From assembly GCA_002292975.1 (NCBI GenBank), contig DBCI01000028.1, positions 1-5,530 of the forward strand: a stretch of DNA of 5,530 nt, given 5' to 3'. Under the pieces are notes generated by a model that did not search any database, was not told where the DNA came from, and saw only the letters and a list, made by a program, of their open reading frames with translations. Position 1 is the first letter of the stretch. Each line of letters begins with the position of its first letter. The position numbers and the translations under genes were made by a program. Below are positions 1 to 5,530 of the stretch, piece after piece. This DNA is from Polynucleobacter sp. UBA962 (GTDB lineage: Bacteria; Pseudomonadota; Gammaproteobacteria; Burkholderiales; Burkholderiaceae).

Positions 1-300
1 TATATCGTCAACTCCTTGGCTGAAGCAGATGTGATTGTGGCACGCTATTACTTTGAACGCGGTGCGTATTTAGCGTCTGCCAATCGCGCTCAACTAGTAA
101 TCCGAGATTACGATCGTGCCCCAGCAGTTGAGGAAGCGCTCTATATATTAGTTCAGTCGTATCAAGCGCTTGGCATGAACGATCTGAGCTCGGACGCAAT
201 GCGTGTCTTTAAACTCAATTTCCCCGATAGCCAGATCTTTAAGACTGGGGTGCGAGTTCAGAAAGAACGCAAGTGGTGGCAGTTCTGGATCACTAAATAA
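1..300 (+). CDS. bamD: BamD, outer membrane assembly lipoprotein (C-terminal 99 residues, 5' end outside window)
   Basis: BamD is an essential periplasm-facing lipoprotein of the BAM complex; its TPR repeats support BamA during insertion of beta-barrel proteins into the outer membrane. The frame is open from base 1 to the TAA at 298-300, so the lipoprotein signal and early TPR repeats lie outside the window. The visible part begins YIVNSLAEADVIVARYY and continues with ERGAYLASANRAQ and AVEEALYILVQSYQALG. These are the paired-helix patterns of the last BamD TPR units and align with the end of E. coli BamD (VNSLADHEMYVAQYYTERGAW). The C-terminus KWWQFW is, from memory, typical of betaproteobacterial BamD and absent from E. 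coli. The gene ends tail to tail with alr and overlaps its last codons by 8 bases. Family assignment is firm; the start cannot be seen. Confidence 0.93.
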   Translation, partial: YIVNSLAEADVIVARYYFERGAYLASANRAQLVIRDYDRAPAVEEALYILVQSYQALGMNDLSSDAMRVFKLNFPDSQIFKTGVRVQKERKWWQFWITK

Positions 301-1381
301 TTTCAACGGGTACGCGCGGCGCAATCGCGCAAACCAGCTCATATCCAATCGTTTGTGCATGATTGGCGACATTATCGACCGGTAGATTTTTACCCCACAG
401 CTCAACCGATGTTCCAACTCTTGCCCATGGTGCATGGCTCAAATCAATGGTGAGCATATCCATCGATACCTGTCCAGCAATGGGACAGATCGCTCCTTGA
501 GTTTTATTCTGAGGTCCATAGACCCAGACGGGTGTGCCGTCTTTGGCGTGCCTAGGGTAGCCATCGGCATAGCCACATGCAATTACGCCCACACGCATTG
601 CCTGTTTGGCCACATAGCGCGCTCCATACCCCACTGCATCGCCCGCTTGAAGTTCCTGTATAGAGATGATCTTGCTCGAGAGGCTCATCACCGTTTTTAG
701 ATGGGCATGTTCAATGTCCGGATACATACCGGTTGGTGAGATGCCATGCAACATAATGCCGGGTCTTACCCAGTCTCCTAACGCATTGCGATGCCAAAGG
801 ATTGCCGCTGAATTTGCCAGAGAGGTCTCACCCTTTAGGCCTTCAATAGTTTTGGTAAAGCATTCCATTTGTGCATCAACGGAAGGCTCACGATCGATGC
901 AATCGGCATTCGCAAAATGGGTCATATGCTGAACATGGTGACCTTGTGCATGCAAGCGATGGTAAGCAAGTCGATATGCCTGCGGAGAAAACCCCAAGCG
1001 ATTCATGCCGGAGTTTAATTTTAGAAACACGGTGATGGGTTGGCTTTGCTTCTCGAGCCAGCTTACTTGCTCATCACAATGAACCACTAGATCGCAGCGG
1101 AGCTCTATTACTGCACCAAGGTCTGCTTCATTAAATAAGCCTTCGAGTAGCAAAATATGCTTATCCCAGCCTTGGGCTCTTAGCCATCGAGCGTCGTCTA
1201 AATCAAGGAGTGCGAATCCATCCGTTTGGCCTAGGCCTGCCAAAGCAGCCCTCAGGCTATGCCCATAAGCGCGCGCTTTAACCACAGACCATACCCGAGA
1301 ATTACCGACTAACTCACGGACTCTTGCCAAGTTATGGCTTAATGCACCTGTATCAATCGATGCGAGAATCGGCCGTTCCAG
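293..1381 (-). CDS. alr: Alanine racemase, PLP-dependent, probably starting at a CTG codon
   Basis: Cytoplasmic PLP enzyme interconverting L- and D-alanine, supplying D-alanine for peptidoglycan. Numbered from the CTG at 1381-1379, it has 362 residues, normal for the family. Visible landmarks are PLP-lysine K35 in VVKARAYGH (usually VVKANAYGH), K121 and R128 in LKLNSGMNRLG (equivalents of the carbamylated lysine and its arginine partner), R206 in VRPGI, catalytic Y271 in GYADGYPR, and M307-D308 in the VSMD substrate-site motif. The stop is TAG at 295-293. Start choice: the first ATG/GTG/TTG with homology downstream is TTG at 1330, but the upstream codons still read RPILASIDTGALSHNL, the conserved first strand and helix of Alr (compare RPIRATIDLAALRHNL). 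The frame closes at TGA 1396-1394, leaving CTG 1381 behind an AAGGGGAG element as best start. An indel in that G run is the alternative. Divergent from lplT. Confidence 0.93.
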   Translation of the reverse strand: MERPILASIDTGALSHNLARVRELVGNSRVWSVVKARAYGHSLRAALAGLGQTDGFALLDLDDARWLRAQGWDKHILLLEGLFNEADLGAVIELRCDLVVHCDEQVSWLEKQSQPITVFLKLNSGMNRLGFSPQAYRLAYHRLHAQGHHVQHMTHFANADCIDREPSVDAQMECFTKTIEGLKGETSLANSAAILWHRNALGDWVRPGIMLHGISPTGMYPDIEHAHLKTVMSLSSKIISIQELQAGDAVGYGARYVAKQAMRVGVIACGYADGYPRHAKDGTPVWVYGPQNKTQGAICPIAGQVSMDMLTIDLSHAPWARVGTSVELWGKNLPVDNVANHAQTIGYELVCAIAPRVPVEII

Positions 1382-1429
1382 AAGACTCCCCTTTCATGCT
1401 CTAATCTAGTAAATGAAGCAATTGTACGA
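1382..1429. promoter_or_regulatory. Divergent alr / lplT intergenic region
   Basis: These 48 bases separate the two divergent starts, so the promoters of both genes must lie here or inside the opposite gene's 5' end. The left part holds the alr ribosome binding site. The rest is AT-rich (around CTAATCTAGTAAATGAAG, 1401-1418), suitable for promoter melting, but I could not pair a convincing -35 with a -10 box at 16-18 base spacing on either strand. No strong Shine-Dalgarno precedes lplT. The assignment as a shared promoter region rests on gene arrangement, not on a recognised motif. Confidence 0.4.
1386..1394 (-). promoter_or_regulatory. Ribosome binding site that decides the alr start
   Basis: Read on the minus strand, this stretch is AAAGGGGAG, followed by four bases (TCTT) and then CTG at 1381-1379. 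It is the best Shine-Dalgarno-like element seen near any gene start in the window. It supports initiation at CTG rather than at TTG 1330, which has no purine-rich run at the right distance. If the G run really has three bases instead of four, the ATG at 1397-1395 would come into frame (MKGSLLERPIL...) and this stretch would be coding instead. Confidence 0.5.
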
Positions 1430-2749
1430 ATGAAACCTGGTTTTTACACTATTATGGCGGCGCAATTTTTTTCGTCGCTCGCCGACAATGCTCTGCTAAT
1501 CGCGGCTATTGCCCTATTGGCCCAGCTCGCTGCCCCTGCGTGGATGACCCCACTGCTTAAATTGTTCTTCGTTTTATCGTATGTTCTCTTAGCCGCTTTT
1601 GTGGCTGCCTTCGCTGACTCTCGCCCCAAGGGTCAAGTGATGTTCGTCACCAATACCATCAAGATTATCGGATGTGCTGCTATGTTATTTGGGGCGCACC
1701 CCTTGCTGTCCTACGCCATCGTTGGTTTAGGGGCTGCGGCTTACTCACCTGCCAAATATGGCATCCTCACCGAACTTCTCCCCCCTGAAAAACTAGTTGC
1801 TGCAAACGGCTGGATTGAGGGTTTAACAGTAGGTTCCATTATTGCAGGCACTGTTTTAGGTGGGGTCTTGATTAGCACCACAGTCTCCAATAGTTTGATG
1901 AGCTTCGATTTACCAGTGGTCACTACTGGGGTGGATAGTCCTGCAGAGTCCGCCATCTCAATCATCATGTTCATCTATCTGGTTGCGGCACTCTTTAATC
2001 TCCGTATCCCCGATACAGGCGCGCGCTATCCAGAACAAAAGATTAATCCCGTGCAGTTAACAAAAGATTTTTTTGTGGGTTTCCATATTCTCTGGCGCGA
2101 CCGCTTAGGACAGATCTCCTTAGCGGTCACCACCTTGTTCTGGGGTGCTGGTGCAACCCTACAGTTCATTGTGCTTAAGTGGGCAGAAACTGCTCTTAAC
2201 ATGAACCTTTCGCAAGGTGCCATCTTGCAAGCGGTTTCGGCCATTGGTGTTGCTGGCGGTGCGGTTTGGGCTGCTTCGCGTATTCCATTGAAGTCTGCCC
2301 TGAAGGTCTTACCCTATGGCGTGGTCATGGGTTTATTGGTTTGCATCATGGCTATCTACCATATTGAATACCTCCCCTCCTTTGCATTGTTTACGGTGGG
2401 CGATTTTGTGGTCAACTTTAATCTCTTACCAGCCTATTTATTGCTTATTGCGGTAGGTTGGTTGGCAGGTTATTTTGTGGTACCCATGAACGCCCTCTTA
2501 CAGCACCGTGGCCACGTACTATTATCTGCAGGACATTCGATTGCGGTCCAGAACTTTAATGAGAATCTCTCCGTTCTGATGATGTTGATGCTCTATGCCT
2601 TATTGATTTGGCTTGATGTGCCAGTACCCATTGTGATTACGGGTTTTGGTCTCACAGTTGCGGTCACCATGTGGCTCGTAATTAAGAAACACCAAGCCAA
2701 TCAAGCAGAATATGACTCACTTCATTTAATTGGTGAGGCTAAGCACTAA
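1430..2749 (+). CDS. lplT: Lysophospholipid transporter LplT (major facilitator superfamily)
   Basis: Inner-membrane MFS protein of 439 residues that flips lysophospholipids, chiefly lysophosphatidylethanolamine, to the cytoplasmic face for re-acylation. Hydrophobic segments run through the whole length, consistent with about 12 helices. Motifs shared with E. coli LplT in order: AQFFSSLADNALL (11-23), loop 2-3 FADSRPKGQVM (61-71, the MFS motif A position), GAAAYSPAKYGIL (101-113), LFWGAGATLQF (236-246), FVVPMNALLQHRG (349-361) and IAVQNFNEN (371-379). It exceeds E. coli LplT (397 residues) because of extra residues around 150-175, probably a periplasmic loop, and around 312-335. The ATG at 1430 gives the expected N-terminus. 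In E. coli lplT is coupled to the acyltransferase gene aas; no acyltransferase is in this window, so it must act with an enzyme encoded elsewhere. The alr neighbour is common in related betaproteobacteria, as I recall. Confidence 0.92.
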   Translation: MKPGFYTIMAAQFFSSLADNALLIAAIALLAQLAAPAWMTPLLKLFFVLSYVLLAAFVAAFADSRPKGQVMFVTNTIKIIGCAAMLFGAHPLLSYAIVGLGAAAYSPAKYGILTELLPPEKLVAANGWIEGLTVGSIIAGTVLGGVLISTTVSNSLMSFDLPVVTTGVDSPAESAISIIMFIYLVAALFNLRIPDTGARYPEQKINPVQLTKDFFVGFHILWRDRLGQISLAVTTLFWGAGATLQFIVLKWAETALNMNLSQGAILQAVSAIGVAGGAVWAASRIPLKSALKVLPYGVVMGLLVCIMAIYHIEYLPSFALFTVGDFVVNFNLLPAYLLLIAVGWLAGYFVVPMNALLQHRGHVLLSAGHSIAVQNFNENLSVLMMLMLYALLIWLDVPVPIVITGFGLTVAVTMWLVIKKHQANQAEYDSLHLIGEAKH

Positions 2750-2751
2750 GC

Positions 2752-3279
2752 TTAGAGTGACTGCAGTACGGAGCGCGCTAGTAAAAGGTCTTGCCAAGCT
2801 AAGGCTTTATCGTTGGGCTTTTGCAATAAATGGCTAAGATCAAAGCTAGCAACCAGAGGGATATCCTGTCCGCTGAGTTCTAGAACAACATCCCGTAGGC
2901 TCTCAAGAGGCTCACGTTCACCACTGAGTAATTGTGCAGCATCAGCCCCGAAGGCAAACGCAATACAGGGCAATGGTGTGTCAGGTGCTTTGGTATTACC
3001 GGGCTCACGCCACTCCCACTCGCCCTGCACTAAACCAAGCGCACGAATGATGTTCATAAACAGCAGCTCTGTATCACCGCTTAGCGTTTTACCGTAAAAG
3101 AGCCAATATACTTTGGGTGCTAAATTAGTCTTGGCTTGGGCTGGAGTTTGAGTGTCCGGGACTTGGCTTTCGGAGGCGTCCGTTGGCGCCTGTGGAGTAA
3201 AACTAGGGCCGGTATTGCGCAAGGACCATTGGCTAATACCTATTTCTTTTAGATAGATTGAGGCTTGTTCATTGCTCAT
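2752..3279 (-). CDS. holD: Probable DNA polymerase III psi subunit (HolD-like) with a degenerate uracil-DNA-glycosylase-like domain
   Basis: Protein of 175 residues in three parts. Residues 9-24 (YLKEIGISQWSLRNTG) match the conserved N-terminal peptide of E. coli psi (LQQLGITQWSLRRPG), the segment that attaches psi to the clamp loader. Residues 26-54 form a Pro/Gln/Thr-rich, probably disordered linker. Residues 56-175 form a globular domain whose end, VASFDLSHLLQKPNDKALAW, resembles psi (VASPALTDLRANPTARAALW) and also family-4 uracil-DNA glycosylases, as does PCIAFAFGADAAQLL (104-118). The glycosylase GEAPG and HPAYLL catalytic motifs are not preserved, so enzymatic activity is unlikely. Psi bridges the clamp loader to chi and thereby to SSB. 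Position supports this: holD neighbours rimI in E. coli too, in the opposite order. The start overlaps the rimI end by 11 bases, suggesting translational coupling. An inactive glycosylase relative without a replisome role is the alternative. Confidence 0.68.
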   Translation of the reverse strand: MSNEQASIYLKEIGISQWSLRNTGPSFTPQAPTDASESQVPDTQTPAQAKTNLAPKVYWLFYGKTLSGDTELLFMNIIRALGLVQGEWEWREPGNTKAPDTPLPCIAFAFGADAAQLLSGEREPLESLRDVVLELSGQDIPLVASFDLSHLLQKPNDKALAWQDLLLARSVLQSL

Positions 3280-3799
3280 GGAGATTGGCGGATTGGTTTA
3301 GTGGTTTACTCATTACCAGCGCATCTTCACGCTGACCCGTGGAGGATTCTAAGGGATAGTAGGCTTTACGGATCGATAGTTCGGTAAAGCCCATCTTGGT
3401 ATAGAGAGCGTTCGCCGCAAGATTGCTGGGGCGTACCTCCAAGAGAATGCGTGGGATTTGTAAATTACTGGCGATTGACTCAATCGCTTGCATTAAACGC
3501 AGCGCCAGTCCTTGGCGCCGCATACTTGGATTAACCGTAATGTTGAGTAGGTGTAAATCATCGGGTGCAGGAAGAAGGATGCAATAGGCCCAAATTGTCT
3601 TTGGCTCTTCATTGGCCTCGCGCATGCAATAGGCCCAGTGCCCTGCGGCAATCGAGTCTAAGAAATTACCTCTACTCCAAGGATGAGCATGCGATGCATA
3701 CTCCATGAGCAAAACCTCATCGAGGTCCGCTTCGCTCATTAGCTCCAGCACTAACTCAGCCAACAGAATGACCGGTTGGGGTACTGTGTGTAGCGGCAT
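3269..3799 (-). CDS. rimI: Ribosomal protein S18 alanine N-acetyltransferase RimI
   Basis: GNAT-fold acetyltransferase of 176 residues (E. coli RimI about 148) that transfers acetyl from acetyl-CoA to the N-terminal alanine of ribosomal protein bS18. Landmarks: substrate-side motif HPWSRGNF (39-46), strand LLNITVNP (84-91), acetyl-CoA pyrophosphate loop RRQGLA (94-99, fitting R/QxxGxG/A), catalytic glutamate E121 in LEVRPSN, and Tyr133 in ALYTKMGF, the proposed general acid. The tail IRKAYYPL...REDALVM is typical RimI. The ATG at 3799 lies 44 bases inside tsaB and gives an extension of about 20 residues before SEADLDEVL. A TTG at 3763 overlapping the tsaB stop would give a more E. coli-like N-terminus. 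Neither has a clear Shine-Dalgarno, so the start is uncertain. The tsaB-rimI pairing is widespread and reflects a shared translation-related operon. Confidence 0.92.
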   Translation of the reverse strand: MPLHTVPQPVILLAELVLELMSEADLDEVLLMEYASHAHPWSRGNFLDSIAAGHWAYCMREANEEPKTIWAYCILLPAPDDLHLLNITVNPSMRRQGLALRLMQAIESIASNLQIPRILLEVRPSNLAANALYTKMGFTELSIRKAYYPLESSTGQREDALVMSKPLNQSANLHEQ

Positions 3800-4502
3800 G
3801 ACGTTCTTGAGTGGTCAAGGCTACTTTGTTCCGAATATACAAAGGCTCTAATTGCTCGACTGCAATCATCTGTTGGGTATTTAGTAAGGGTTGAGCCCAT
3901 TGCAAGATCCCGAGGGCATTGGGTACTAGTTGAGCATCCATACGATCCTTTAATGGTGATGACTCAAGGATCTTAGGATACTCCTGGAATGCATTCCCAG
4001 CGGCGTATGCTAAACCATCAAGGTTAATACTCTCGGGGTTGCTTAAGGTAATTTCTCCAATGCGCTTGGGAGGCTGATTAGAAATGGGATTAACTTGATA
4101 GCGTGCCCAATACACCTCTCCCATACGGGCATCCAAGGCAATTAAGAACTGAGTATCGGCCGCTGGAGCGCTTGCTTGAAATGCTTGGCTCTGGACCACT
4201 TGCATGGCCATGGCATCGAGGCTGGCGACGGGTATTACTGGTCGATTAGCACCGACTGCCAAACCCTGCACTATAGCGACCGATAATCGCACTCCTGTAA
4301 ATGCGCCAGGGCCAATACCCACGGCAATGGCATCCAGATCGTGGTGTTGAGCGCCAACTGAATCAAGTAGTTCATTGATCCAGGGTAAAAGGTGTTGACT
4401 TGCTCTTGCGCCAAGAAGTTCGTGGCGATGCTGGATCTGCCCATCAAACGACAAGGCCACCGAACACCACGAGGTCGAAGTGTCGATGGCCAGTATGCGC
4501 AT
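3756..4502 (-). CDS. tsaB: tRNA threonylcarbamoyladenosine biosynthesis protein TsaB
   Basis: Cytoplasmic ASKHA-fold protein (formerly YeaZ) of 248 residues that partners TsaD and TsaE in transferring threonylcarbamoyl to A37 of ANN-decoding tRNAs, giving t6A. TsaB is the scaffold that dimerises with TsaD and is not itself the catalyst. Evidence: N-terminal MRILAIDTSTSWCSVAL with the phosphate-loop-like DTST; ASQHLLPWINELL (34-46); the family signature GIGPGAFTGVRLS (62-74); VASLDAMA (92-99), the usual VxSLxA motif; and IALDARMGEVYWARY (121-135), which in TsaB precedes the C-terminal lobe. The ending LEPLYIRNKVALT is the common 'P.YlR' tail. The ATG at 4502 gives the expected first strand; no strong Shine-Dalgarno precedes it. 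It begins 32 bases after the aceB stop on the same strand and runs 44 bases into rimI. Confidence 0.94.
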   Translation of the reverse strand: MRILAIDTSTSWCSVALSFDGQIQHRHELLGARASQHLLPWINELLDSVGAQHHDLDAIAVGIGPGAFTGVRLSVAIVQGLAVGANRPVIPVASLDAMAMQVVQSQAFQASAPAADTQFLIALDARMGEVYWARYQVNPISNQPPKRIGEITLSNPESINLDGLAYAAGNAFQEYPKILESSPLKDRMDAQLVPNALGILQWAQPLLNTQQMIAVEQLEPLYIRNKVALTTQERHAATHSTPTGHSVG

Positions 4503-4511
4503 GCGAGCAGA

Positions 4512-4532
4512 ACTAGAACATGATGCTCTAGT
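4512..4532. repeat. Imperfect palindrome between aceB and tsaB
   Basis: The 21 bases read ACTAGAACATGATGCTCTAG plus a final T. They are symmetric about base 4522: outer arms ACTAGA / TCTAGT pair fully, then one A-C mismatch, then CAT / ATG. It occupies two thirds of the 32-base aceB-tsaB gap, directly upstream of the tsaB ATG. As a DNA dyad it could be an operator. As RNA it would form only a weak six-pair AT-rich stem with a nine-base loop. No T run follows on either strand, so it does not look like an intrinsic terminator. Function unknown. Confidence 0.35.
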
Positions 4533-4534
4533 CG

Positions 4535-5530
4535 TTAAAACTCTTCATACAATGGCAAGGTCAGGAACTCCGCAAACTGATCATTGGCGACCAGATCATC
4601 AAAGATCTTCGCAGCGCGATCAAATTGACCAACCGCACCAGAGTCCTTCACTTTGGTGAGCTCTTCACCAATAATCTGACGAACAAGTTCAATAGAAATC
4701 TTGCGTCCATCGTCCAAGACACCTTTTGGAGAACGAATCCACTGCCAAACTTGCGAGCGACTAATCTCTGCAGTGGCTGCATCTTCCATTAGATTATGAA
4801 TCGGTACGCAACCATTGCCAGCCAACCAAGCGCCCATGTAATGAATGCCCACATTAATGTTGTACCGCAAGCCGGCTTCTGTAATGGGGCCCTCGGGTGC
4901 AAAATTGAGGATGTCGGCAGCCGTTACCTGGATATCATCGCGTTGGCGATCAAATTGATTTGGCTTATCGCCAAGTACAGCTTTGAACTCATCCATGCAG
5001 AGCTCAACCAGACCCGGGTGAGCGACCCAACTACCGTCATAGCCATCCGTTGCTTCACGCCGTTTATCAGTAGACACTGCGGCAAGAGCAATTGCGTTTT
5101 TCTCTGGATTGTTCTTGATCGGAATAAAGGCGCTCATACCGCCCATCGCTGGTGCGCCACGCTGGTGGCAGGTTTTTAATAAGAACAAAGCATAGGACCG
5201 CATAAAGGGTGAGGTCATAGTGACCTTAGCACGATCGGCTAAGCAGAAATTTTTATCGAGCTTGAACTTTTTAATCGCCGAGAAAATGTAATCCCAGCGC
5301 CCAGCATTCAGTCCTGCACTGTGATCGCGTAGCTCATATAAAATCTCATCCATCTCAAAAGTGGCATTAATGGTTTCGACCAAAACGGTTGCCTTAATCG
5401 AGCCGTGCTTAATACCAAGTTCTTGCTCGGCCATAGTGAAGATTTCATTCCACAATCGAGCCTCTAAATGACTCTCAATCTTGGGCAAATAGAAGAATGG
5501 GCCTAAGCCTCGGGTCTCCAGGTATTTACC
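4535..5530 (-). CDS. aceB: Malate synthase A (C-terminal 331 residues, 5' end outside window)
   Basis: Glyoxylate-shunt enzyme condensing glyoxylate with acetyl-CoA to malate, allowing growth on acetate and other two-carbon sources. The frame is open to the right edge (GKYLETRGLGPFFYLPKIES...), so about 200 N-terminal residues are missing compared with E. coli AceB (533 residues); a start at the TTG at 5488 would be artificial, as homology continues through it. The malate synthase signature RDHSAGLNAGRWDYIF is intact at fragment residues 68-83. Mg-binding acids correspond to E52 (VLVETI) and D80 (GRWDY), with the same 28-residue spacing as E252 and D280 in E. coli. The catalytic base corresponds to D250 in MEDAATAEIS. 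KTCHQRGAPAMGGMSAFIP is also typical of isoform A rather than G. The stop is TAA at 4537-4535. Isocitrate lyase is not in the window. tsaB follows after 32 bases with no terminator, so read-through is possible. Confidence 0.95.
   Translation of the reverse strand, partial: GKYLETRGLGPFFYLPKIESHLEARLWNEIFTMAEQELGIKHGSIKATVLVETINATFEMDEILYELRDHSAGLNAGRWDYIFSAIKKFKLDKNFCLADRAKVTMTSPFMRSYALFLLKTCHQRGAPAMGGMSAFIPIKNNPEKNAIALAAVSTDKRREATDGYDGSWVAHPGLVELCMDEFKAVLGDKPNQFDRQRDDIQVTAADILNFAPEGPITEAGLRYNINVGIHYMGAWLAGNGCVPIHNLMEDAATAEISRSQVWQWIRSPKGVLDDGRKISIELVRQIIGEELTKVKDSGAVGQFDRAAKIFDDLVANDQFAEFLTLPLYEEF

Noticed and set aside
434..932. Two plus-strand open frames of 88 codons each (434-700 and 666-932)
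   Set aside because: They lie wholly antisense to alr, whose motifs are intact through this stretch. The translations resemble no family I know and have no ribosome binding sites.
1741..1974. Minus-strand open frame of 77 codons inside lplT
   Set aside because: It opposes the strongly conserved YSPAKYGIL region of LplT and has no independent support.
2746..2755. Possible bidirectional terminator at the lplT / psi-like junction
   Set aside because: The CTAAGCTTAG palindrome leaves no room for a loop, is AT-rich, and neither side continues into a T run.
2813..3097. Plus-strand open frame of 94 codons
   Set aside because: Antisense to the psi-like gene, with Ser/Arg-rich low-complexity translation typical of a shadow; the minus-strand reading has recognisable family motifs.
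4498..4505. CGCATGCG palindrome over the tsaB start codon
   Set aside because: Eight-base palindromes of this kind arise often by chance, and the bases are fixed by the start codon and following arginine codon.
4530..4565. Possible minus-strand promoter for tsaB (TTGCCA followed by TTTTAA or TAACGA)
   Set aside because: The spacing between the candidate boxes is 12 or 15 bases, off the 16-18 optimum, and the -10 match is poor. TTGCCA also lies in aceB codons.
4796..5179. Plus-strand open frame of 127 codons
   Set aside because: Antisense to a well-conserved part of aceB; composition is that of a shadow frame and no motif was recognised.
5486..5488. TTG as the start of the malate synthase gene
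   Set aside because: The frame continues upstream to the window edge as GLGPFFYLPKIES, conserved in malate synthase A, so the gene is cut by the window rather than starting here.

Overview
This window looks like a stretch of ordinary chromosome from a betaproteobacterium. The protein sequences most resemble Burkholderiaceae, and the moderate base composition (near half G+C by eye) with these gene neighbours suggests something close to Polynucleobacter. That placement is inferred from protein character and synteny remembered from related genomes; no search was run. No mobile element, CRISPR array, tRNA, rRNA or phage gene was seen, and coding density is very high. The longest stretch without a gene is about 48 bases.

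Layout from left to right. Bases 1-300 hold the 3' end of bamD (outer-membrane assembly lipoprotein, + strand). It runs tail to tail into alr (alanine racemase, - strand), overlapping it by 8 bases. alr is divergent from lplT (lysophospholipid transporter, + strand, 1430-2749), with a 48-base gap. lplT converges, with a 2-base gap, on a minus-strand series read right to left: aceB (malate synthase A, cut by the right edge), then tsaB, rimI and a psi-like (HolD) clamp-loader gene. tsaB, rimI and the psi-like gene overlap one another and probably form one transcription unit; aceB lies only 32 bases upstream of tsaB and may read into it.

Functionally there are three themes. bamD, alr and lplT serve the cell envelope: outer-membrane protein insertion, D-alanine for peptidoglycan, and lysophospholipid recycling. 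tsaB, rimI and the psi-like gene serve information processing: tRNA t6A modification, N-terminal acetylation of a ribosomal protein, and the replisome. aceB is the second enzyme of the glyoxylate shunt.

The points most worth a second look are the psi-like protein, which joins a psi-type N-terminal peptide to a degenerate family-4 uracil-DNA-glycosylase-like domain, and the start of alr, where homology runs 17 codons upstream of the first usual start codon to a CTG behind a good ribosome binding site. I did not find a convincing new multi-gene system here.
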